From Neurospora crassa OR74A (Eukaryota; Ascomycota; Sordariomycetes; Sordariales; Sordariaceae), in the NCBI RefSeq assembly GCF_000182925.2, contig NC_026501.1, forward strand, positions 930,001 to 994,000: a stretch of DNA of 64,000 bases. The letters run 5' to 3'. The notes under the pieces are model-generated. The model did not search any database and was not told the origin of the DNA. It was given only the letters and a program-made list of their open reading frames with translations. The translations under genes were made by a program, and so were the position numbers. This document shows, one piece after another, positions 49,213 through 58,448 of the stretch (position 1 is the stretch's first letter; each line of letters opens with the position of its first letter).

Positions 49213-50188
49213 ATGCCCAAACCAAAGAAAGCCCCAGCAACCAACGGCAAGCCAGCTCACGCTTCCACACCATCAGCAGCAGCAGCAGCAACACCCGCCA
49301 GCAGCGCCCCGCCCTCCTGGCCCCCCTTCAAGCCCTCTCTCCCCATCACCGACCTCACCTTCGACACGCTCGTGGACGACAAAGTCGTCGTCCTCCGGAA
49401 CTTCTTCCCCAAATCTCTATGTCGCGATTACGTCTCCTTCCTGAGCACACTCCCGCTAATCACCACGCCTGGGAAACCCAAGCGGGGGATGGCGGTGCGA
49501 GTCAATGATCGGTTCCAGATTGACGATCAAAATTTTGCGGATAGGCTGTGGTATGAGACGGGGTTGAAGGAGGCGGTTTTGGGGGGTGGATTGGAGCATT
49601 TATGGTAGGTTCTTGTCTGTCCATCCCCGGCTTGAGGAAAGTTACCGGGTGACTGACTGGAAAAAAAAACGAATAAGGGGTGGTGAAGTCATTGGCCTGA
49701 ACCCAAACATCAGGATATACCGATACACAAAGGGGCAGTTTTTTGATGCGCATTGTACGTTTCCCATAATCAAATTCTCCCTTTTTTTCTTCTTTTAAAT
49801 TTTTTTTAAAAAAAAATTTTTTTTCCCTCCCTGCACACTCGCATTAACACCATCCACTGCAGACGACGACTCAAACAAAATCACCCTCACCCTCCCCCCC
49901 TCTGACGATATCCCGAGCCCGAACCGACAACAAGTCCCCGCCAAAACGACCTGGACCTTACTGCTCTATCTCACCTCCGCCAGCGAAGGGTGCATAGGCG
50001 GCGAGACCGTCTTTTACCCTCACGACCGGCAGGTGGCAAAGGAAGCGATTGCCGTAGCTCCGGAGACGGGTATGCTGTTGCTGCATAAGCATGGGAATGA
50101 CTGTATGTTGCATGAGGGCAGGGAGGTGACGGCGGGCGAGAAGTGGATCATTCGGACGGATTTGTGTGTCGCTAGGGGAGGGAGGTAA
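49213..50188 (+). CDS. 2OG-Fe(II) oxygenase, prolyl 4-hydroxylase-like
   Basis: Three exons (49,213-49,604; 49,678-49,754; 49,863-50,188) encode 264 residues. The N-terminus (1-40) is Ala/Pro/Lys rich. The double-stranded beta-helix has DAHYDDS with the HxD iron ligands H156 and D158, then GGETVFYP, and HEGREVTAGEKW with the third ligand H240 and the 2-oxoglutarate-binding K250 ten residues later. That HxG-V-G-K pattern is the prolyl 4-hydroxylase family signature; the actual substrate is unknown. There is no signal peptide, so it is probably cytosolic or nuclear. Intron 1 is 73 nt (GTAGGT, GACTGAC, ATAAG); intron 2 is 108 nt (GTACGT ... CTGCAG) and contains an AT palindrome. Only splicing to the AG at 49,677 keeps the phase, giving LWGGEVIGLNPN. 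Confidence 0.9.
49791..49824. repeat. T/A/T homopolymer palindrome inside intron 2 of the oxygenase gene
   Basis: A run of about eight T, nine A and eight T in immediate succession can fold on itself. It lies in an intron, just upstream of the acceptor region. Confidence 0.85.
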
Positions 50189-50444
50189 AAAGCGTTTGCG
50201 CGAGAAGGTTGAGGCGATGAATCTTGAGTCCTTTCACCACAGTGCTCCAGATTAAAGTAAGTCGTGATGGGAGGAAGGCACCAAGAAGTCCCACGGAATT
50301 TGGAGTTTGGACATCTCAAGTATCAACGAATACCGGATTGCAGAGAGAGACACAAACTGGATGTGCGAGTAGGGAAAGAAAAAAAGAAGAGAGAGATGCA
50401 AAAGAAGGAGCATGGTGGAAGATGAAGAGGGAAAAAAATGTGCC

Positions 50445-50451
50445 AAAAAAA
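50445..50451 (-). terminator. Pol III terminator of tRNA-Glu
   Basis: Seven T on the minus strand, 9 nt after the tRNA 3' end; a second T run follows. Confidence 0.8.
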
Positions 50452-50460
50452 TATTGAGAC

Positions 50461-50551
50461 TCGGATACCGGGAGTCGAACCCGGGGCTGTTGAGAGAGCA
50501 GTCACTCCTGAGAAGTGAGAGTCAACTATGTTACCGCTACACCATACCCGA
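50461..50551 (-). tRNA. tRNA-Glu (anticodon CUC), intron-containing
   Basis: Read on the minus strand, the acceptor stem TCGGGTA pairs with TATCCGA (one G-T pair). The D arm is GTGT/ACAT, the anticodon stem GTTGA/TCAAC, and the T arm CCGGG-TTCGACT-CCCGG. The anticodon loop reads CTCTCA and is then interrupted by about 21 nt directly after position 37, the canonical site of nuclear tRNA introns. U33 is followed by CTC, so it reads GAG. Mature length is 70 nt before CCA addition. Confidence 0.9.
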
Positions 50552-53500
50552 TTGAACTGATATGGTCCGATGTTGTTGAGAGAAGCTGCTGTAGATGGGC
50601 TTATATTCTAACAGTCGTAGCTTGCAGATGCCTGTCGTTTGGCATCTTCAAATAACCTTTGACGCATCAACATTCTCGCAGAAAAGGGCATGTAAAGAAG
50701 ACCGAATTGTTGACCACATGCCGAACACCCTTGGAAATAATTCTCGAACGAGGTTCAGCTATTTCACGAAAGATATAACGATTGTGGTTTTCGTGAACGT
50801 GCCTGCATTGGACTTAACATCGGTCTGATATTTCCATGTCCTTTCCAAACCGGAACGAGTTCATGCGATCATGACAATTGACATTGGCACGCAGAGAGCT
50901 TTCCAATCATGCGTCAAGGTCACAAGCACAACAGTTTGCAGAATTGGAACTATGAGTATTTGCAAAATGATCTTATTTTCAAGCCTAGGAATCTACATCC
51001 AACCGCGGATACACCAACCAACCACACCATCCACCACAAGCTTCCGGACAAGAGTAACATCTAGAACACTTTCGGAAAGTTAGCAACAGAATAACCAACT
51101 TCTGCTCTCGATAACATGACAGTGTTATGGGGTATAAACTCAGAATATGTAAGAATATACTATCAAATACTACCAGGTATAGGACACCCGGCGAAAGGGT
51201 CCCACCATAGCAGCATCAATCGCAAATTACTCTCATCACAGGATATATGGGGGGTGTGTATGTATGTGCGGGAGAACAGCAAGGAAGAAACGTACCTTGT
51301 GATATTTGATGTGAAGGAGCAACGCAACGAAGCGCAAATGAGCTATCACCACCCATTGCCGCACATCATTGCATACCCGTTGTCGAGCGACTGAGCTTGC
51401 CGTTGCTGCTGCGAACTGTTCCGAGAGGAATCCAAAAGACGACCGAAAGATAAAATAACTTCATAACAGCGTCAATTGCGGCCCTTCCCCAGAGCAGTCT
51501 ATCGCAAGACAGCGCTGGCTTGCTCCGTGCGATGCAACATTGGCCACCCAGTTCTGAACTTTCGATCAGGATCGGAGGTTGTGTTGCTCGCACATTGTCG
51601 TTGTCCTCGTTGTTGGGCTGACTGGTTGGAAGAGAGATTGACAAGTCCAAACTTTGCGCAGGAAAAGTTTTGTGTGTCGTTAAATCTTTGCGGCGGATTA
51701 TGTAAGGCGCGGTTATTCCGTGTGGAGCCAGATGATTGGCGTCTGTTTTTTGTGGTCTGTGCTTGTGGCAGCTGTCGGCCATGCTTGCGGTTCCATGCGG
51801 GCCGGCACTGCAATATGGGGCTTCGAGGCAGGCGGGAGCACCGACGACGACGGGAAACCATTTCCCAACCTTGAAGCCTCGATTTCACAGCATCGCCTCG
51901 TCATCTTGATACTGGCTGAGCTCTGCTCTTGAATTCTTGCAGAGTAACTGACACGTCGAACAAACCTGAAGCGTGCGTGACATACCAAGAGGCTTTTGAG
52001 ATTGGAGGGGTGGTCCTTCTTGCCGTGGCTGAGCTTCGATGAAAAGGGGGGTGGGATTTGGGCAAGTGAAGAAACATAGGACATAACGATACAGGTAGGA
52101 CTTTGGACTTCACCTCGGCTCTCTAGTCAGATATTATCATGGCCACGGCTTTGCTTAGGTTTTGTTTGGCAGGACAGGTCAATGGATCACCCACAAGGAA
52201 CACTCGACTTCTGCGGAGCATGGACGGATCTTCCGAGTTCCGCCGTCATCACCCATGTGAAGAGGGCTGTGCCTGACAGATAAGTTACCTATGACGTTGT
52301 GATATCTCCCGCACCTTATTCTCTTGAACTTCAACTGTTCTTTTTCAAACTATGGTCGAACTCAATTGAGTCCAACGCTTTATCATGTAGCCGGTGTTGC
52401 TGTGCCTCATCAATGTCGAAGGTCGCATGGAGGCTGTGCAATGCAGCCTGTGGACGACGGCAGCAAAACTGTCTGCATGGAGCGACAGCTGTCTCACGTC
52501 GCCTAACCTCCATTGAACTGTGAGACGAGCAAATGGAAAAACAGCATTGAAACGAAAAAAACATGAGATGCCTTGATCAATAAATCGAGACCATGCCGTT
52601 TTGGCTCAACTCCCACAGCGTACCGGTCTGGAACAACGAGAAAGGACCAGAAGGGAAATATGTCACCGGGCACGCTGGGATTAGCATTGCACTCTGTCCC
52701 GGGGACGGCCTCCGGGCCAAATCCGTCGACACCCTTATTAATATCTTCAAATGATACCACAAGGTGAGCAATCCGGCATAGTGTATGGTGTTTATATTGT
52801 CGCAAGTTGTATCCCAAGGGTGGAATGTGGATATTTGTCCACACAACTCGGAGTTGGCGAGCCGCTGTAGCGCCTCACAATCCCTGAGCCTGTGATGAAG
52901 GGTGATCACTCAGCTCGTGTTGTTGTCGCCAATCTGTAACGGTAGTGATCGCCAGCATTGAGCGGGTTTTGGCCATTGACAGTGGTCTGTTTCTATTGTA
53001 AGGCCTTCGGGTTTAACCTCTTGGGGTATCAGCGTCGTGGTTGGTCAGGGTTCTGGGGGTGATATATTGGGGTTTGTTTGGGGTTCTCAGTGGGGATCAC
53101 AAGGTTGTTTGTGGATTCACGGTTTAGGGGAGTGATGACTGTGAGGCGGTGCTCTCGGGCTCCCGAGACTCCCCACAGCGGCCGGAGCGGCAGACAGGGA
53201 CCTGCCTTTGATGCATCATTCTTCTTTGCATCAACATTGAGTCTTGGCCAGTGAATCAGACGCGAGTTGTCGATTGGTGCTGGAGTTTGAGATGAATGGT
53301 GTTTTGAGTTGGCTTTGATTCTGCTTAGCTCGGTGTGCTGCATTGTATCAGGACATCAGGTACCAATGAGATACCTACCTAGTCAAGTAAGCGCATTTGG
53401 GCACTGCTCCTGCCATCAAAACCAAAACATGTTGCTAATGAGCCTGTCGAGAGTGGAAAGGCAGCTGAGATTGTGGGGGAGATGCAGTTCAAGTGGCAGT

Positions 53501-54669
53501 TGTGCAATGGCTGGCGAATGTGCGCATCGCGCCTTCATCCTCCCACAAAAAAAGTGGTTGCCCGAGTGTCGACGACGAACAGCAGGCACCACTGCACTGC
53601 AGACGAGCACTGCACTGCAGACGAGCACTGCACTGCAGACGAGCACTGCACTGCCAGCAGAAGCCAGCAGAAAGAGCACTAAACTCTAAACTTTCAACCT
53701 GGGCATCATCGCCATGTGAATCTTCACCTCCGAGCTGCTCCGAGCTGAAAACCATGATGCCTGAGCATTGAATCAGCCAACACTGCGCTATCTTGGACGA
53801 GTTCAACTAAAAGTTCATATGAAAGAATGGAATGTTAAATCCGCCCAAACAAACAGGAACTCGAAAACTTCAACATTGCGAACAACGTCAACGGCAACGG
53901 CACTCCAGCCTCACTCACCACCCCCAGTTTGGATGACACCCTATCTGACCTGCATTTCCAGCTGGCCTAGCGTCAACACCGAGAGAAGCTTGCCTAGCTT
54001 GGGAACCACCGGCAGTGTGACTAGGGTTCCCTCCCTGTCTCACCCAGGCGATTGCAGCCTCTGCAGAAGCTGACTGGACGTTCCTGGGCTTAGAGCCGAA
54101 CCCTCAACCACCAAGCTGGGCCACCAACCGACGGGAGCCACGGTCGTCAAGGACGCTGGCACTGCTAGAAAATCAATCCATTGGCTCTCGATTGATGCGC
54201 GCGGGGCAAGGCTCTGTGACGCAGTGAGCTGAGCATGCCTTTGTACCTATCTTAACTGCTGACATCTGCTCTCCATTTCCCCTTCCCTTCTCTTGTTTTC
54301 TGGACTTTAGTTCTACTCCTTCGTTTTCCCGATACCAAGCCATCGATACCAGCACGACATCCCGAAATAGCTTCACGTCCCCTGTGCGTAACCGGTATCA
54401 ACCGTGGTGGACCCAGCACCCTGAGCAATAACGAACCTCCTAATCCTGGTGCCTGGAGATCTTCGGCGCGTCCACTAAAGTCCCCAACCACCCAGGGCGC
54501 TGGGCCGGGCGGCCAAGCCGCATCCTCAAAAGAGGACCCAGACCCAAACCCATCGAACCGGGCGGACCCCTGGGGCTTTCCCATCGCCGAGGGAGAGGCA
54601 TCAAGCGAACGAAGGACAAAAACAAAAAATCAATTGGACAATCTGAAGAGCGGCGGCACATTTCCAACA
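50552..54669. other. 4.1-kb interval with no supported gene; PLC promoter or leader at its right end
   Basis: Short frames occur on both strands without motifs. From 54,257 to 54,669 one plus-strand frame is continuously open and in phase with the PLC start codon, so part of this DNA may be PLC coding sequence or leader. A strong 3' splice site (CTGAC, long pyrimidine run, TTTAG) ends at 54,310. Confidence 0.45.
53590..53654. repeat. 18-bp minisatellite, 3.6 copies
   Basis: The unit CACTGCACTGCAGACGAG is repeated three times exactly, followed by a partial copy. As 18 is a multiple of three it is open in several frames, which explains a group of repetitive short frames here. Confidence 0.95.
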
Positions 54670-57409
54670 ATGTCGTGCATACCGGTAAGTTATTGTTGAT
54701 CAGGCGCCGTGACATCAGCAATTGACTAACTCCCTATAGTTTCGTCGCACGGCAAAGAAGAAGAAGGAGAAACCGTCGTTTATGCGGAGGATGACAACCA
54801 TGAAAATTGCTTCTCCCAGTCAGCCGACCTCCGCTTTGTTCATGGCTTCTCTGCTATCGTCAGCACAAGTCTTCAACGCTATCCACAAACCCATGTACAT
54901 CCACGATGCCTTCAAGAAACACGCCGTGAAGGTTTGGAAAGAAGCTCGCGGAAGCGACAAACTACTCACGCACGAAAAGCTCCTCCGCTTTTTCGAGATA
55001 ACACAAGGCGTCACAACCACGGCTCTTCCAGTCAAGGACGTTTATACCTTTGAGGAATTCTTCTGGGCTTGGAGCAGCAACAAGGCAGCGTGGAATGCTG
55101 TACGGCCCTTGGATCCTACCGAAATCGACCTCACCTATCCGATTAGCAATTATTTTATTAGTAGCAGTCACAACACTTACTTGGAAGGAAACCAACTATC
55201 ATCCAAGAGTTCCGCAGAGGCATACAAAGCCGTATGTATGCACAGCCCCTCGCCGCTATCGACAATGTCTAACAGGCCTCATAGGTGTTACGGAACGGAT
55301 GCAGATGCATCGAAATCGACGTATGGAATGGTGCCCCGTCACGAACCCCATCCAAGTCTCCGAATGGGGAACATCGCCGACACATATCAAATGTTTCCGC
55401 CATGTCACGAACGAGTGTCCGACATGGCTCAAGCCTGAGCGTCGATCAGCCAGGTCTTTACACAATGCGAACTCCCCGAGACAGCGGTACGAGTCTGGAT
55501 CCAAAGGAACTGAGCGACCGTATGGATCGATCCACATCATCATCATCCGGGTCCGTCAAGAGGGGTGAACCCATCGTGCACCATCATGGAACTATGACAA
55601 CCACAGTACCTTTCAGGGAGGTTTGCAAGGCTGTCAGAGAAGAGGCGTTCGTAACGAATCATCTACCCATCATTGTCAGTTTGGAGGTTGGTGCGGACCG
55701 TGAGCAACAAGAGATGATGGTGGAGATCATGAAGGAGGAATGGGCCGGTTTGCTTCTCGAAGAGCCTTTCGAGAACTGCGATCGCCTAACACAGCAACCT
55801 CGACTGGAACAACTGCTCGACAAGATTCTGATCAAGGTGAAGCGGCTGGATGATTGCAATGGCGAGATACAGGAAGCTCAGCGTGGGCGGTCTCTACATG
55901 TCAGCTCCCTGCGCTCCAAACCACCAATTTGCGAAATGCTTGCTGCCCTAGCTATTTACACGCGCAGTGAGCATTTTAACGATGTCAACTCTTTAGCCTC
56001 AACAACTCCCAGCCATATCTTCAGCGTGAACGAGGACAAGTTCATAGATATGATATCACAGGATGAGGCCCTGTCGAAGATCATGGACCACAACAGGCAG
56101 TACTTTATGCGAATATATCCCAAAGGTCTTCGCTTCGACAGCAGCAACCCCGACCCTACTATTCCGTGGCGACGAGGTGTGCAGATGGTGGCCATGAACT
56201 GGCAGAATACCGACGAAGGCACGATGCTCAACGATGCCATGTTTGCGGACACAAATGGCTGGATTCTCAAGCCCACTGGTTTTCTGAAAAATCAAGACGA
56301 GATACCGACAAAGACTGTCGACCTACGAATCACTGTTCTCGCAGGACAGTCGATCCCCGTACCTGAGGGTCGGCAGGCTAAGAAGCTGCGCACCCGAGTG
56401 AAGGTGGAGTTGCACGTCGAGAATCCAGACAAGGCGCGTGACTTGACGCGAATCACTCAACCACAGTCAACCGAGAATCCAGACTGGGAACGAAATCCAC
56501 ATCCGCTCGAGTTCCTGGGCGTGAGTGGGGTTGTGGAAGAGCTCAGCTTTGTTAGGTAAGTTTTATGTTCTCACTTCCTCCGGTTTTTCTTCCCTACGTT
56601 TCTTCGAACTTCTGCCCATCTTCACACGACGTGTCATCAGACCACAACTACTGGTCGCTTGAACCTTTACTGCCCACCTGTCCATTTGAATTGAATATAT
56701 GTTGTCTTGTTTTGACGTGATGACTTTGATGCATGGAACCGCTGCCGTGGGCAAACTTCCTTGGTCATTTTCTTGTTCTCCATCATGTTTAATGTTCTAT
56801 TGGCTTTCCATATCAGGGAGACAATGACAGGCGGAATGCTTCAGGCAAAATTACCCGGGCAGCAAACTCTCGAGCGGGTTTTTGGGAGTGGGAGAAGTCT
56901 CTGTCCGAGAGCGACGGATATATAGTGACCTCCCCCGGACGAGTGTGACTGTGTGACACGGGAGTCTCGCATACCGACATCGACTTCCTTCCGGTCGGCC
57001 GGCTCCGTCCACTCGTTTTGAATCTCCCTCTCTTTTCTCCCCCTTCAAGCTTTATTCGACACGCACCCTCATCCTCGCCCGCTTCTCATCCACTCACAAT
57101 CATTCAACTCAACCTCACCTCGGCTCACGAAGCTGTTGCTAACCTAGACGTGTCTCCTTTAGATTCAAAGTTGAAGAGCCCTCCTCAAGTGGCTTCGGCA
57201 ACGAGCTTCTCGCTTGGGCTTGCATCCGTCTCGACCGCTTGCAGCGAGGATATAGATGTCTCGACCTTTATCACCCCCTTACCCGTCGGCCACTCCGCCG
57301 TCACGGCGGACATTCCGCATCGCAGCTTTTCATCAGGGTTGAGAAAAACGTTCGACAGGGCTTCCCGACAAACCGGACACATGCCGAGACTGCCGTCGGG
57401 TCGAAGTGA
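54670..57409 (+). CDS. Phosphoinositide-specific phospholipase C
   Basis: Exons 54,670-54,684, 54,740-55,231, 55,285-56,555 and 57,163-57,409 encode 674 residues. Order: EF-hand-like region (LLTHEKLLRFFEI, FFWAWSS), PI-PLC X box (SSSHNTYLEGNQLS, CRCIEIDVWNG, PIVHHHGTM), a Ser-rich linker, Y box (MVAMNWQNTDEGTMLNDAMF, GWILKPTGF) and a C2 domain (VDLRITVLAGQSIPVPEG ... FKVEEPSSSGFGNELLAWAC). It should hydrolyse PIP2 to diacylglycerol and inositol trisphosphate at the plasma membrane; a PH domain is not visible. The last intron is 607 nt (GTAAGT, GCTAAC, CCTTTAG); using the nearer AG at 56,816 would truncate C2, whereas the far acceptor restores FVR-FKVEE and IRLDRLQRGY. The ATG at 54,670 is the first in any frame after 54,311, but the same frame is open to 54,257, so an upstream first exon is possible. 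Confidence 0.9.
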
Positions 57410-58180
57410 CATATGGCCACATGACAGCGGCACCCGGTCGTCATCCTTTTTTTCTTTTTTCTTTTTTCCCTCTTTTTTCGTTTTCCTGATATCCATGTTT
57501 TAATATGGCGTTTTTCCTGACTCCGGTATTGGCGTGGAGAACATTTCAGCATGGCGTTCAAGGTAGCAGGTTCCTTTTCGACTGCATGGTAGAAGGACAA
57601 AGAAGAAGAAGGAGAAATGCGCAAAGCAAAGTAAAGACTATTTCAGGTGGAATCGTATGGGTGTTACCTTGATTTTAGTGGCTTATGAGTTGGATATTGC
57701 ATGTCAGTTGGACACAGAGCGATGTTGCTTGATGAAGTCCTTGGATGGGAAATGTGTTTGGAAAGGATCAGATACCCTTTGTTTGCTCGCAGTTGGACCT
57801 CGAATTTGAGCAACTGGCGATGAAGTTAGTAAGAAATGAACAACTTTTACTTATCTGTTTTTGTTTTCTCGCCTCATTCCCCGTGCAAACCGATGTGCTG
57901 GGTTCTCTGGTTTTTGTCGAAAATCATAACGAAGAATTACACATAGCATGAATTCCATGGTGAGAAAACGCTAGCCACGAGTCAACTCCCTTCTGCCTCT
58001 GGGATTTGTCTAAGAACTCAGGCAACTCGGTATTCAATTAAGGTCTCTAAGTATCAGGTTGATATACAATAAGTAACTGTCTGTGGTCCACCAAGACCAG
58101 GTATCCTGACCTCATAACCCCTAACTAATCTTATCCTCATAGGCATAGTTTTTCGCAGAAATTGTCAACATCAATTACAA
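57410..58180. other. Intergenic between PLC and tRNA-Gly
   Basis: About 770 bp of PLC 3' flank and tRNA upstream DNA, including T-rich runs at 57,445-57,480. No gene is seen. Confidence 0.6.
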
Positions 58181-58251
58181 GCGCCAGTGGTTTAGTGGTA
58201 AAATCCATCGTTGCCATCGATGGGCCCCGCGTTCGATTCGCGGCTGGCGCA
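58181..58251 (+). tRNA. tRNA-Gly (anticodon GCC)
   Basis: The acceptor stem GCGCCAG pairs with CTGGCGC, followed by A73. The A box is TGGTTTAGTGG, the anticodon arm CATCG-TTGCCAT-CGATG gives GCC, and the T arm contains GTTCGATTC. It has no intron and is 71 nt long. Confidence 0.97.
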
Positions 58252-58257
58252 TTTTTT
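58252..58257 (+). terminator. Pol III terminator of tRNA-Gly
   Basis: Six T directly follow the tRNA; a second run of nine T lies 6 nt further. Confidence 0.9.
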
Positions 58258-58319
58258 AGCAATTTTTTTTTCTGAAATCTTAGTTCCCTTCAGGTGAGAT
58301 CATTTAGTTTTACTTGGTT

Positions 58320-58321
<2 letters not shown>

Positions 58322-58374
<53 letters not shown>

Positions 58375-58448
58375 CCTTCCAAATCCCTGCTTCTTTTCGT
58401 ATCCCTACACCGGTCTGGTGTTTTCTTTCTTTCTTTCTTTCTTTCTTC
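58322..58448. repeat. 53-T homopolymer followed by (TTTC)n
   Basis: An uninterrupted run of about 53 T begins at 58,322; a (CTTT)n run follows at about 58,421-58,448. Confidence 0.95.

Noticed and set aside
56817-56925. Short last exon for PLC ending at TAG 56,923
   Set aside because: It removes half of the C2 domain, while the acceptor at 57,162 restores the family sequence in phase. It remains possible as a minor isoform.
57185-57496. Minus-strand frame with CGH...CPVCR, RING-like
   Set aside because: It lies opposite the last PLC exon, whose C2 sequence is clear; the Lys-rich start comes from a poly-pyrimidine tract. The Cys/His pattern lacks the middle of a RING finger.
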